This document shows, in pieces, positions 49,427 through 61,609 of a stretch of DNA of 64,000 nucleotides; positions within the stretch are counted from its first letter, which is position 1, and the number at the start of each line of letters is the position of its first letter. The position numbers were made by a program, and so were the translations under genes. This DNA comes from Pholis gunnellus (taxonomy: Eukaryota > Chordata > Actinopteri > Perciformes > Pholidae). The stretch covers positions 14,748,594-14,812,593 of the forward strand of contig OU342807.1 of NCBI GenBank assembly GCA_910591455.2. Direction: 5' to 3'. Under the pieces are notes generated by a model. The model made no database searches and was not told where the DNA came from. It saw only the letters and a list, made by a program, of their open reading frames with translations.

Positions 49427-50440
49427 TGTGAGGAATTCCTAATTATGGATATTATGTCCATCCGTTCATCCATTTTCCTCCACTTATCCGGGGTCGGGTT
49501 GCGGTGGCAGCAGGCCAAGCAGGCTGACCCAGACTTCCCTCTCACCCACAACATTTTCCAGCTCATACTGGGGGATCCCGAGGCGTTCCCAGGCCAACTG
49601 GGAGATATAATCCCTCCAGCGTGTTCTGGGTCTTTTCCCGGGGTCTCCTCCCAGTTGGACGTGCCCGGAAAACCTCCAGTGGGAGGCGTCCAGGAGGCAT
49701 CCTAATCAGATGCCCGAACCACCTCAGCTGACTCCTTTCGACGCAAAGGAGTAGCGGCTTGACTCCAAGTTCCCTCCTGATGTCCGAGCTCCTTACCCAT
49801 ATCTCTAAGGCTGAGCCCGGCCACCCTACAGAGGAAACTAATTTCGGCCGCTTGTTGCCGCGACCTTGTCCTTTCGGTCACGACCCAGAGTTCGTGACCA
49901 TAGGTGAGGGTAGGAACGTAGACCGACCAGTACATTGACCAAGACGGTCCGGTGCAGCGGTGGATATTATGTGATACAGTAGTTTTAAACCAAGGAGTGT
50001 GTTTGAGTGTCTGTGTGATCGGGTTAAGGAATGTGCTGGAGCGGGGGTTGTGCGAAGTGGCTGGGTGAGGTGTCAACAGGTCAAGAGCCAAGGAGGAGCG
50101 TATTGGTTTTCAGCCAATCATTGAGCTGATCGATGAACTAAGGAATGTTTCCTGACTCTTGCTTGAAGAAAGGGACTGAATCCCCGGGGGAGAACCAGAC
50201 CTCCTCCTGGCCATGGGGCAGCCATACCTGTCTGTCATGTGGCCCGGACTGGGCCTCACTTTCATAGAATTTATATGTTTGTTTTGTTATTAATAGTGTG
50301 TTCAGTTTGCAACTGTTTAGCTTCTGTAGTTATTAAATATCTTTCGATTTGATTATGACTCGAACCAGCTAGTTTTTGACTCTGCCTTGGAAGGACGACA
50401 CAGCAGACGGCCGGCCTTTCTCTTTGTTCAAACCCTAACA
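49427..50440. mobile_element. Solo LTR interrupted by a LINE
   Basis: The segment begins TGTGAGG (49427) and ends CCTAACA (50440), the TG...CA inverted ends of an LTR. It is flanked on both sides by ATAT (49423-49426 and 50441-50444), a 4-bp target duplication. The empty site would read GGATATCC, a palindrome. Without the nested LINE and its duplicated target the element is about 499 bp, a normal LTR length, with a TTATTAAATA polyadenylation-like block near 50330. No internal retroelement genes follow, so it is a solo LTR, probably from a Gypsy-like or endogenous-retrovirus-like element. A DNA transposon is a less likely alternative. Confidence 0.55.
49458..49960 (-). mobile_element. LINE 3' end, antisense, 12-bp TSD
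   Basis: On the minus strand this encodes the terminal part of a LINE ORF2, including TYGHELWVVTERTRSR and QQAAEISFLCRVAGLSLRD, a block I recognise from fish LINEs. It is truncated at its 5' end. The 3' end carries short GGATGGA-like tail units at 49458-49475 on the minus strand. A perfect 12-bp target-site duplication, TGGATATTATGT, lies at 49446-49457 and 49961-49972. It is broken by frameshifts. The clade is uncertain. A much older relative lies at 57597-57920 in the same orientation. Confidence 0.85.
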
Positions 50441-50649
50441 ATATCCACTTTGCTGTAGCATTTGTTAGCTTCCCAGATAGCAGTCGACTCCGGGGCGGAT
50501 TCCGGACACAGTTCGGCCATGCGCACAGGATACGGGCGGTACGGAACAGTCTTGCTTTTGTTTATCTATACTTCTCCCACACGCAGCATCCAACGTAGTC
50601 TGCCAAAGCCTCCCTCCACTGTTTGTTTGGGTGATTTGCTGGCATCAAT

Positions 50650-50713
50650 TGCATTTTTTAAAAAAAATTGCGCGATAACGCGATAATAACACGTTATCTT
50701 GCCCAGCACTAGT
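50650..50713 (-). mobile_element. hAT-like terminal fragment
   Basis: The block AATTGCGCGATAACGCGATA followed by ATAACACGTTATC and GCCCAGCACTAG is, read on the minus strand, a CTAGTGCTGGGC start with GATAACG-type repeats. I know this from hAT-type ends in fish genomes. Only one end is visible. The other end and target duplication were not found. Confidence 0.4.
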
Positions 50714-51473
50714 ACATACACAACGATTTTACAGCCTATATATGTATTTATACCATAGTCTGGGTGAATACTGGATTCTGATTGGCTGCAGTGTATCCAT
50801 CAATTTGTGATAACACACCTACAAAGTTCTGTTCACTGTTCTAGATCATGGCTACATTAAATGAAAAAAAATTGGAATATCTTATTTACAATGAGTGTAG
50901 TCCAATGAGCTAAACGGACTAGAAATATCTCCCTTTGTCAAGTCCCTTCTATGGTTCTGTGTTGTAACTGGAGCAGTGAGTATTTCCAATGCATAAGAAA
51001 CTTATGTGATGGTAATGATTGTATTAGCAAACCCTCGGGCGTTAGCATGGAAACAGCGTTATCGCTTGTGATCTTAATTTTATCTCTTTGGCAAGTGAAA
51101 ATGGTTTTAGTGAGAAAATGCCCTTTGAGATGTCTAATCACGAATTAATGGACTTTGCGAATGCAACCATCCAACACACATGCCTCCCCATTAATTCCTG
51201 ATAATTGACACCTCATCAGGCATTATCCTTTACATATTTTTTTTATGTATATGTATATACATATAAATGTACATACACATTTTTATTTTAATGAATTAAT
51301 CTGTACTTATTAATGTATTAATATATTATCTAAAACGATGTTAGTGGTGCACCACAGTTTACATAAGAGCAAAGCTTTACTTAAATAATATAAATACCTT
51401 TGGGTAGTAGAGAGTAGTAGTATCTGGACTGGTCTGAAAGAGAAACACAGAGGAAGGAAGAGATGCAGAGGAC

Positions 51474-51522
<49 letters not shown>

Positions 51523-52448
51523 CAGGAGGTGTTTTGCTCATTGCAACTACTGGCTCTCTGAGGTCCTGATCCTTCAGTCAGTTCAACTATTTACACGGGA
51601 GGTGAAGCAATTTCATCCATGTTGAGGTGTGGGCAGGAAACTGTCTGACAGATTAAAACAGAGAGAAGGGATTATAGTGCCAATCTTTACATTCATCAAA
51701 AATCTGATTATTCGCCAGTTAAGCCTTACTCTTGTGAAATGGGAAAATGCTACTTATTAATGTGAAGTATTTCAGGTAACTTTGCTTTTTAATCTGCAAA
51801 ATTCATTCAGTGTTGAAAATAGAGTACACACAGGGAGAATTTCCCAATTTATTTTGTAATTCCCGTATGCTATCCCTTATTACCTCTAAGGCAATTCAAT
51901 GGCAGCGCAGTTCAATATCTGCAAATTCAATACAGAAAATGCAATGGAAAAGACTCCTGATATTGTTGTGGCTCCAACGCTTTCAACAATCTCCTGCAAA
52001 TGTAACAAATACATTTGTATATAAATGCCACACTTCTTTGTACTCTTGTTTCAATGCATACTACTCATCACTTTGTGGGTTCACTTCCTGCTCCCAATCT
52101 CATCCGCATGTCTCAATCAATACTATGCAGTCGAGCAGAAAATGAAGTAAAACACATTCCCTGGCCGTTGTGTGGGAACCTCGCCTCCGAACCACTTAAC
52201 ATCCTCATATCTAACTAAACATTTTGTTGGTGGGACCCGTTAGACTTGGCTTTGTTGGCATCTTGGCGGACTGCCACTTGTGCGCCGCAAATCGCTTTGT
52301 TTTTCAGCATCTCCGCTTTTGACCATCTGTGTTGGTAGCCTCGCTTTCTGATGCTCGGACAAGTCGGGCTGCCAAGGGCTTGTCTGCACACTGAAGAGAG
52401 GGGAGAGCAGTGATGTGTTCACTCTGTCAGCACTCCAGAATTTTACAC

Positions 52449-52494
<46 letters not shown>

Positions 52495-52594
52495 ACAGGA
52501 ATATTTGCAAACACAATGTACATATACACACAACTGTGGCCGCGCAAAGACTCAAAGAGACACAATTATTTGACATGCACAGACATGTTGCTAA

Positions 52595-52639
<45 letters not shown>

Positions 52640-52789
52640 TATGTCTGCCTTTTTGTTAGCACTCCAGCTCTTGTCGTCTCCTCTGGTGCCCCTTGTTGAG
52701 AGCTTTGATATTGTTTCCAAGCCTGGTTTCCTCTGACCTGCTTTGATGCTGCTGTCTAGCTTTCTTGTCATCTCCTCTCTCTCTCACTC

Positions 52790-52835
<46 letters not shown>

Positions 52836-54836
52836 CCTTTCCCTCTCTTTTGGAATGTGGAGACAATAGGGGCACTGGGAGTTACTCGCCTCTCAGCGTT
52901 CTTAATCTCTGTCTTCCTCTCACAACGTCTTATTTTGTCCTTCTGCCTCTGTCCTGTTCACATTTTGACTCCTATTGCTGACTGTGTGCATGATCTAAAA
53001 GGGCACTCGGTTGGAAAATTGTGTTGTTTTCTTTTGACCTGGTAGGAAATGGGCCAGGAAGAGGGTTCATTGCCCGGGGGCTTGGGATCGTTTGATTGAT
53101 TAGTTGCCCTGCAGAACAGTATTCTTAAAAAGGGTTGATAGTCGATTAGTCACTGATGAAACACAAATACCCAACATGTGCTGGTTCCTGCTAATTTTAA
53201 GGGTTGAGGTCAAAAAACGTTTTTTAAAGAGATGTCCCTTTTCTTTTCCTTTTTTAGGCAATGTAATGAATGCATTAACTGAAAAAAGAAGAAAGAAGAA
53301 TCCATAAGAAAATGAGTAGTTTCATCTCTATTGTTTTGAGTGGAAGTCATGTATTTTTCTGGGACTATTTTCAGCTGCGGATTGAAACATATTTGGTTCA
53401 CTATTTAGCATATGAGCCACCTTAACGGTGTGGTATAAAATAAACTACAGTGCCCTTGTTCATTGTAATAAATGAACACGTAACCTTGTGCAAGGATTGA
53501 CTCATTATAGGGATTTTTTAATGGATTTCTTTAGCAGTGGTTCCTTACAAATGTATGGCCTTGGATCCCTCGAAATTAAGGAATGTCCGCTGTGGACTCC
53601 TTATTATCGGTTGCATAGCTTCTGACAAAACATTTTCCTTGTATATTTAAATAATCTTTTGGAGGCCTGGAAAGGAAAAGGTCTTCTTTTATATTTTTCT
53701 TTCTATCCTGCTAATCATCTCGTCCCCCTCAGATTTATCAGTGACCCAACCCACAGATAGGGAACCATTGCTATAGCATTGCAGAATAAGCTATATCAGG
53801 CTTGAGTTAAATATAGGATGAATTCATTGTATGCTTTGATCTTTTCGTGGGATTTGTTGACAATAATAAAAAATATAGAATATTTTGGCTCATTCTCGAA
53901 GACACTTTGCAGCACCTGTTATCTAACAGTCACTATATCATGTTGTATTAATATCCTTTTAACAACACTGTACTTATTAATGTGTCCTATATGCTCACAG
54001 AATTATAACTCAATATCAGACACTCATTTACCTTTCAAACACATTTATCACTTGTTGTAAGTCAGATGAATGCAAAAGTGAGGAATTGACAGATCAAAGA
54101 TCAAATGATGAATAAATATCAATGATAGATGGTGAGCCATTAACCTGCAGGAGAGGTCTTCAATCCAAAGAAATGCCACCGACCATGCTGATATAAAGAA
54201 TGTAGTGTAGAATTACAAAGATGGAATTCATTGTGGTTTGGTGCAGATATTCTATACGTACCATCAAGGCAGATTTCTATTCTGTTTCATGATTCCCTCT
54301 TGACATATCACTTTCTCTTTTGTCTGATTTTCTTAAATAACGCATAAGTCCCTATCTACAAGGAACAACAGTGTCAGGCTTTAGATGACGATGTGCTGTT
54401 GAAAGGGAATTTATTGTTTTTCAAAGTTTAAAGCAGGAATCAAAGCTGAGGAAGGTAAGTCAGTCATGTCGCTATATGCCAGGAATGAATGAATTAAAAA
54501 GAACTAATCACTAACAAATGACTCAGTAACTTCCCCGCTTCTGTTCATACTGCATACTTGTGTGTTTTCACTTTGTGTCCTTGTTGCCCTTCAGCATGTT
54601 TGTGTCCATTATGTGCATGCTTGCACCCACTGGTTCATCAGACATAGATCATTTGGGTTCAGTCTTTCCCCATTACCCCGTGGAGTGACGAGGTGTGAAA
54701 GCAAGCCACACAGACAGAGGTCACAACGTAATTCAGCAAGATTATTACGCTGGTCACCGGATAATTACATTATTATACGAGAGCAGGCAGGTAATGCAGC
54801 CAAAATGACCAGGCTGCACTTTTATCGGGGAGGCGG

Positions 54837-54883
54837 TGTGGTGGTGGTGGTGGTGGTGGTGGTGGTGGTGGTGGTGGTGGTGG
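54837..54883. repeat. (GTG)n trinucleotide repeat
   Basis: About 15 GTG units run into G-rich sequence (about 54884-54900). A poly-valine frame results on the + strand and is not a gene. The G-rich strand could form quadruplexes. Confidence 0.95.
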
Positions 54884-55434
54884 AGGGGGGTGGGGGGGGG
54901 AGATCTTTGAAAACCTCTGTACTGTCATGTAATAGCATGTGCTTATTAGGAAATTACACTGCTACTTTGCTGTCGTTGTTGACAGCAGGGGATGGGACCT
55001 TTTTGTAAAAAGAAAATCAAATGGTTTGAACTCGACTCTTTTTTTTCTCACCACTACATTCTGACATTATTCGTTCATACGTTATAAGGCTTTCGCACCA
55101 CATCATTAGCAATTGTGTCTTTTGCATTCAGTTATTTTTTGTGGACACTCGGGTCAATTATTCAGATGTGGCCATTATGCAAGTGGGGGATTCCTAATGC
55201 CTACTCTTTCTGTTGCTCCACCACCAAGAGGAATTGTGTGGCAATGCAGGACAAGCACAGACACAGTGGGCTATAACGTCACTGTAGTTCTTCACATAGT
55301 TGAACGTCCTCTGTTTTGATGGAAGCTAGTTAGTTCGGAAATAATTTGTTCTGGAAGGACGCACATCCTCCGGTTATTATGAGACACACACAAGTTTCCT
55401 AGTGCCCCTCCCTCGTGTCATACAGCACGCTCAA

Positions 55435-55477
<43 letters not shown>

Positions 55478-55958
55478 AACACAGGCACAGTAGGTGCTTC
55501 CAGCCATAATAACTGAGCGGAGGTCTTGGCCCTCTTTATGAAAAGAATCTGGCCGCAGGATTGGATATGTCTGCTCCAATCAGATGGTAGCTTTTTTGAG
55601 AATGATTACAAAGAGCCACAATAGTCTTAATTGAGGCCTCGAGCTCCAGAGATCTTAATGACTTTGGTATGTACCAAGAGCTGTGTGTTGTGTATGGGAT
55701 TGTCACATCATTGTGCAGAATGAGTGCACAATGCATTCAAATGAAATGTGTAATATTCTGAGGAGGCATGGCATTGTGTGTGTATGTGGGTTTAAGATTA
55801 TGTCTCAGCATAATCTTTCTCTATATTCATGTCCTGCCATAGTATTCATTCATGCCTCTGCATGGTATTATGATTGTTTTTTGTGCATTTGTTTGTGTTC
55901 TGTGTGTACAAGATTGAGCGGATTTTGCCTGGCTTTTACACACAGACACACACACACA

Positions 55959-56125
55959 CAGTGATGGAATGTGACCAAGTATATTTACTCAAGTACCTCA
56001 AGTATAATAACTACAATTTTGAGGTAATTTGTTTGTTTTGTGTTGTTATTTCCATTTCCCCATGTTATGAGACTTTATAATTATTCATGAAATATTGTAC
56101 CTTTTACTCCACTACATTTTTATTT
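55959..56125 (+). mobile_element. hAT-type non-autonomous element end
   Basis: CAGTGATGGAATGTGACCAA starts at 55959, immediately after a (CA)n run. It is followed by TATTTACTCAAGTACCTCAA, ACAATTTTGAGG, TATTTCCATTT and TTTTACTCCACTACATTTTT. I recognise this series as the end of an abundant fish hAT-derived repeat. The right end is not seen and the limit is approximate. Confidence 0.65.
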
Positions 56126-56259
56126 AATAGAGTAAATGTCTACCTGAGCAGAGAATGAAGTCACACTGCCTCGATGGAGAAAATGTGATGAAGTGCCCTC
56201 AAGTGTACTTTCTGATTCTGAATCAGAATCTGAATATTTCTGCGTTCTGGTGCCCCACC

Positions 56260-56640
56260 TCAAGCACCTCGCCCCTCAGACAGCTCCTCTGTGCTTTGTC
56301 AACGTAGCTGGGCCAGCCACATGTTCCGGTTAGTGCATGAGAGTCTTAATGTGTGTGCCCTACTGGCTCGGCAATCACCAGCGCTCTGCACTGCTCTCAT
56401 ACGGCAGGTACCACTGAAAACGCCGTCCCGTCCGTGTTGACAAGGAAGCGTAACACCCACCCTCCGGTTCCCCCTCAGGTAAATACTGTTTGCTCTGTCA
56501 GCACTGTTGCCGTTGTTTGCGCTGTTAGCGTTGTTAACACTGTTAGCCGTAAGCCACCTGCTCCGCCATCGCCATGTTGAGAGCTGTGTGCAAGCTACCC
56601 CTCAATCATAGATATGCCCTGAATTTCAGCCCCTTTAAAG
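56260..56640 (+). repeat. Repeat B, copy 1
   Basis: This segment shares ordered blocks with 61610-61870: AGCTGGGCCAGCCACATGTT; TGCCCTACTGGCTCGG; GCACTGCTCTCATACGGCAG; CGTTGACAAGGAAGCG-like sequence; CCCCTCAGGTAAATACTG; and CTGTTGCCGTTGTTTGCGCT. The GTTAGC-rich part and CCATGTTGAGAGCTG follow. It is GC-richer than its surroundings. The frame across it has no domain. The class (LTR or DNA element) is unknown, and the right boundary may extend to about 56900. Confidence 0.55.
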
Positions 56641-57596
56641 TTGTACATTAATCAAATGTTTTTGCTTGCCCAGATTCAGCCGACACCGTATTCATTTAGA
56701 GTCATATTTCTGGCCGTCATGTAGAACACAAGTCCAATATTAATTCTCCTTTGAGCTCTGTTGTGGGCCCCGACAGCAACTACTTCAGTCGCTCACTTTA
56801 TCTGTTGCTGATGCCGGACAGATAGTATAAGGCATTTATCAGAACTCTCCACTAAAAACAGCTGCCTGTTGCTGCTTTAATCAAGGTTGTTGCGGAAAGA
56901 ACAATGAGCTGAACGATGCTAAAGTGCTACCTAGAGCTGAAAGACACTATGGAGTCTGGTTATCACAAGAATTCAGAATTTATTCAATATTTTATACAAG
57001 ACACACTTCATTCGAGCAGCTTTAAGTAAATTATCTCTCTACTCTTACACAACTGAATAATACGTCTCGTTAACACTAAAGCAATCATCAGTCCACATAT
57101 TCAAATGTGGGGTGTGTTTGTTGACATGAGCCAAATTAGGAATGAGAACCATGCAGGGTTTGACAAGATGAAGCTTCACCAACTAATTAACCAGATACAA
57201 TTTTACATCTGCAACATATTTCCACACCCAACGTGTTAAAGCAAGCACACTAAATAATCGAGATTTATCACGTGATCATAACAATATATCTAGCCAACAC
57301 TGTGTATTGGAGTCTTCACAGTAGTTTGTGTGAAATTGGGGCGATTTAGACAGGTGGAAATGTTGCCAGCAAGAGAAAAAGGCACAGAGAAATTGTCCTT
57401 CCACTCTCTGATATTCTCAAGTACACTCAAGCACTTGTACCTTGTTGTGGACAGATAGACATACACCCATGTTCAGTCTTTTAACCATGACATTAAGATA
57501 TTTTGACTATCCACCTATGCATTTTTTGCCACTCATCCAGGTAAGGGTTGTGCTGAACACAAAAGTACAAGAAAAACAAGCTGAATGTCATTTTGA
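56641..57596. other. Intergenic, no gene seen
   Basis: Unique-looking sequence that may include the outer part of repeat B up to about 56900. I support no open frame, microsatellite or RNA gene here. Confidence 0.5.
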
Positions 57597-57920
57597 TGGC
57601 AACTTCATCCAGCTGCTCCCGGGGTGTCACACTTCACTTCCAGGACACCTGAGAAGTATAATCCTTCCAGTGTTCTTTTGGGTCTTTTCTCTAGGTCTCC
57701 TTCCAGCCAGCCTTTCCTGTTTTATGTCCAAAGGGAGACAACCTGAGCAGCATCTTTTGCCAGTGCCGAAGAGCAGCTCAACTTGCAGATACACTTGGAT
57801 TTCTGAGCGTCTCGCCCTCTTACAGAGATTGTGCCAGCAGCCTGCAGAGAAGCATTTCTCTGAAATATCTTTGTTCTTATTCTTTCAGTCACTGGTGGCC
57901 GTAAGTGAGGTTTGACAGGG
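57597..57920 (-). mobile_element. Old LINE 3' fragment, antisense
   Basis: This aligns by eye with the LINE at 49458-49960. Shared blocks in order are CCAGCTGCTCCCGGGG, TATAATCCTTCCAGTGTTCT, GGGTCTTTTCTCTAGGTCTC, CTTACAGAGATTGTGCCAGC-like sequence and CTTATTCTTTCAGTCACTGG. It is far more diverged and carries deletions, so it is an older insertion of the same or a sister family in the same orientation. The frames on either strand over it (57442-57931) are relics. Confidence 0.65.
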
Positions 57921-59244
57921 AGACCTAACACTGAGGATATCTATTGAGAGCTCTGTGGATCAGCTCTTTATTTACCTTCACAAGCCGATACAGGACTGGC
58001 ATTACTGCAGTCTTTGCTCCTTACCAGCAGTCGTTTTTTAAGAGCCCTTTTACACTCATGTCACACTCATAAATAAGCTGTTCACTACCCAGCAGAAGCT
58101 TTTCTATAGGACAAAGCATCCTGTCCATTCAGGACACCATTTTCTGGATTGGAAATGATGCTGCTGCGTGGACATGGATAACAGCAGACAAAAATAAAAT
58201 AAAAGTAGAGTAGTAATAGAATAAGGCGCACCTTACTGCAAACTCTGTTGGGCTCATCACAATGTTACTGTTGTAGTAGTAACTCACAGTTGTTTTCTCT
58301 TAAAAAAAGCATGATGTTTTCTTTTACTGCTTTATTTCGAGCACACCAAACATTTGAGAAATTATGCATATGACCGTCAGGCAGTGTTGGATTTTAGCAG
58401 CCGTTCCATGCAGAGCAGCTGTACCTGTTATTAACTGGAACACCAAATGCTCTGTTCCTGAAATCCATGTGATATTGAAGGGACGTTTTAACCACAATTT
58501 CGAGAGCCGTTCCAGGACAGATCTCGTCCGGTGCTTTTTTTCATGTGGATAAGAAGGCAAATTGCAAGGTTAAGGAGGGAGGGCTCTATTAATGACTGCA
58601 CTTTTAGAGAAGAGAGAGAGAGAGAGAGAGAGCAAGAGACACAGAGAAACAGACAGTAAGACATTTATAAGTCTAATAGCCACCTGGCTGTAATGAACAG
58701 CGTTGCTGGTCATCTGGGGAGCGGGAAGGAAATAATAGTCTACAACAGGCTGGAAATAAGCAATGGACTGAGAGTGAGGTTGTCTGGTCAAAGGGTGCAA
58801 ATAATGAATAGCAAATAGGACAGGATCAATAAACAGCTGTGTATTTGTTACACAGTGGCACACTGTGCTTTTGTGCGTGTTTATGTGTGTCTATATTTCT
58901 GCATGTGGGTGTTCATCTGTACAGATGCACATTTTACAAAACGGCACATCAATGATTTTACATGGCTCGCTGTACTTCATTTTTCCAAAACAAAATTAAA
59001 AATTGATTTTTGCATGCTGACAGTATGCAATAATATTGTGTGTGTGTGCGTGTTAGTCCACACACTAATAGTTTCCAAAGGACAAATGGCCATTCAAGCA
59101 TGTGGAAGAAGCCGCTCTTCATTAACACTTATCCATATAATGTCATACAAATCAAATTGAAACACACATTTTCAAAGGGATCCAAACCACATTTTAATTC
59201 TCACGTCATCTTTCCATAGAGAGTCTGCATGTGCGTATGTGCTT

Positions 59245-59279
<35 letters not shown>

Positions 59280-59667
59280 GGGGGGGGGGGTCTGTCAGCC
59301 TCTCAGCAACAGCGTGGTGCACATGTCCATGCCTTCCAATAGGTCAATACATATCCCATTTGTATTTGATTATCTGAGAGCAGTGTGTTGCATTCTTAAT
59401 AACTGATTCATTGGACCACCAGAAGATGGCAGTAAAGCCTTTCACCACAGAGCAAGTCATGCAGCTCTTCTTTCATAGCGGACCGTGGCTTAAAAATAGA
59501 GACCTCTTCACCAGCATAGCCACAGAGCAGAAGGTGTGTTCCTCCCTTTTTCCTCTCTCTTTTCTCCTGTCGTATCTCCATAGTGGGACTAAAACATTAA
59601 ACTGTATTTCAATCTATTCATATATACATGAAATTTGACATTTGCTTTTAACCCTTCCTTTGCATTT
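57921..59667. other. Intergenic with GT and poly-G tracts
   Basis: I see no gene. (GT)n runs at about 59249-59276 and then into 14-15 G up to about 59291. A (GA)n stretch lies near 58612-58632. A short exon-like open frame at 59411-59535 ends at a GT donor-like site but is unidentified. Confidence 0.5.
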
Positions 59668-59825
59668 AGGAGCAATGGGCTGCTGTAAAGTGCCAAGGAA
59701 GCCCCTTGGAGTTCAGTGTCTAGCCCAAGGACACTTTGACACACGGACATTAGGAGCCCGGGATCACACCGTCAACCTTGTGGTTAAAGGACGACCCGCA
59801 CTAACCACTGAGCTCCAACCGCCCC
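59668..59825 (-). mobile_element. tRNA-derived SINE-like fragment, antisense
   Basis: Read on the minus strand from 59825 it begins GGGGCGGTTGGAGCTCAGTG with an A-box-like GAGCTCAGTGG, then GTGCGGGTCGTCC. TGTCCTTGGGCTAGACACTG follows in the body. These match the element at 18171-18465 in order, with substitutions and without its distal tail. It cannot fold as a tRNA, so it is a retroposed fragment and not a tRNA gene. Confidence 0.7.
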
Positions 59826-60729
59826 AGAACAGAGGATTTCTCTAGTATTGTTTGCCATCTGATGAAACTAATTTTAATTACTACTGATAACATTTATGTC
59901 ATATATAGAAAGGTGTTTTTATGTGATTAGGGTGCAGCAATACTTGTTGTAGATCACTGAAACAACAGAAAATGTGAAAACATCCAAACACGTCTCTTTT
60001 CCCTGTCATCTAGCTCTGTGAAATTTCAGCATTAAAAGAAATCTAATTTCTCTGAGCATTCCACTCTGACAGGAATACAAGTATTATAGTCACATTTTAG
60101 GAGGAAGTGCATCTCTGTCTCTACCTCACCTGTCGTGCAGTGGCTCTTTCCTCTGTTGGTAGCCAGGACTTCTTGTGTCGTCCTTTCTCTATGTTTAGAC
60201 TTTGGTTACTCAGTGTGTATTTGGTCAGGAGCTGTCTTAGACAGTAAAGAGATAGTCTGCCAATATATATCCATGGTTCAGGGCCAGATATTAGAAATTT
60301 TGAGTTGTGTTGTGATTCGTCCAATGTTCCAGGTGTCTTTATTTGATTAGATGATTTGGTTTGCTCTGATCAGTGGTTGGAAAGCAGTGCTGGTATAAGG
60401 TTGAAGAGTATTGTTTTTCTTTTGATCGGTAAGTCACAGGACCAGCGGTTCAGTTCTTTGGTTTGTAGTACCTGAGATGTGAGTGAGGCTCAATTTGAGA
60501 TGTCACCTAAATTTCAGTTTCCTTTGTTTATGTTAAGAAGAAGTAGTGGCATTATTCTGGGTTTTATATTTGGATGTTTAATATGGACCTGCAGAGTCCT
60601 TTATGGGATGTTTGTCCCATCTAGTGTTGTCCTGGACCCCAAAGTTAAAGGATGATTGGTTTGGAATTCTAATTTGTATGTCTATTTTTGTATTTTGCTC
60701 AACATGCTTTTGTTTCAGTGCACTGTCAG

Positions 60730-60779
<50 letters not shown>

Positions 60780-60790
60780 GTCTGTCTGTC

Positions 60791-60831
<41 letters not shown>

Positions 60832-60836
60832 CTCTC

Positions 60837-60867
<31 letters not shown>

Positions 60868-61609
60868 ATTTAAAAAAAATTAGGGTTGTGCAAAATGTAA
60901 TTCTGGAGGTAGACAAATAACACATGTTTAATACTGTCACCATAGCAACAGCTCACAGTAGGGAAGAGCAATCATACATGCTAAAAACACTCCCACTCTC
61001 ACACACACACACACACACGCACGCACACACTCCTAGAAATAATATAGTATACTTCAGCCGATAGGGAACTACAGCAGAGTGGTTTATTTGATTTAATTGA
61101 TCATTTATGTTGATGAGTGCAATGTACTGTATGTAATAATCTCAATATGTGTGTACGTGTAGCCCCATGCAGGATGTAGCCCCATAATGCATGTTGGTTC
61201 ATGGGGTGTTTTTGATCTTGTGATTCATCAGCACTAACAGGGTAACCACAGATGCTGTGGGTTAACAGACGCTGTCAACACATGCAGTCCCGGTTCTAAC
61301 CTTTATGTGAACCTCTGGTGACGGCAGCGGCGCTGTTTAAGAACGAATAAGAGCAGTATGGGTGGAGAGGAAGATGTATTGAAATATGCATTTGGCCGTG
61401 TTTGCACTACATGTCATATAGTCTTAGCTGCTGTGCTTGTCGACAAAAAAAGTTGGGAAAATTAATGAAAAAAGATTAAGTCCTGACATTACTTTAAAGG
61501 AGCCGCATTTTACATTCTTAACATTAATATAGCAGCAACAAACTATTACTAATGTTTCCTCAGGGAATGAAGTCCCTCCCCCTCTGTGTGTGTGTTGTTA
61601 TCCAAAGCT
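59826..61609. other. Intergenic with (CT)n and (CA)n
   Basis: I see no gene. An interrupted (CT)n/(TCTG)n block spans about 60733-60868 and (CA)n lies at about 61001-61030. The serine-leucine repeat frames at 60603-60920 come from the microsatellite. Confidence 0.6.
60733..60868. repeat. (CT)n/(TCTG)n compound microsatellite
   Basis: About 135 bp of CT dinucleotides interspersed with TCTG units and a short GTGTGTGT segment near 60822-60829. The compound structure suggests successive slippage and interruption. Confidence 0.95.

Larger units (their letters stand above)
50445..55958. other. Intergenic with many microsatellites
   Basis: I see no gene. Simple repeats: (GA)n about 51479-51521; (CA)n about 52449-52488 and 52600-52631; (CT)n about 52777-52832; (GTG)n at 54837-54883; (CA)n about 55434-55476. 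The frames over these are artefacts. Unique blocks at 54700-54830 and 55535-55760 have the motif density of non-coding regulatory DNA. Confidence 0.5.

Noticed and set aside
59411..59440. CTCF site at CCACCAGAAGATGGCAG
   Set aside because: The core is interrupted by two extra bases between CCACCAG and GATGGC, so it does not fit the 15-bp core.
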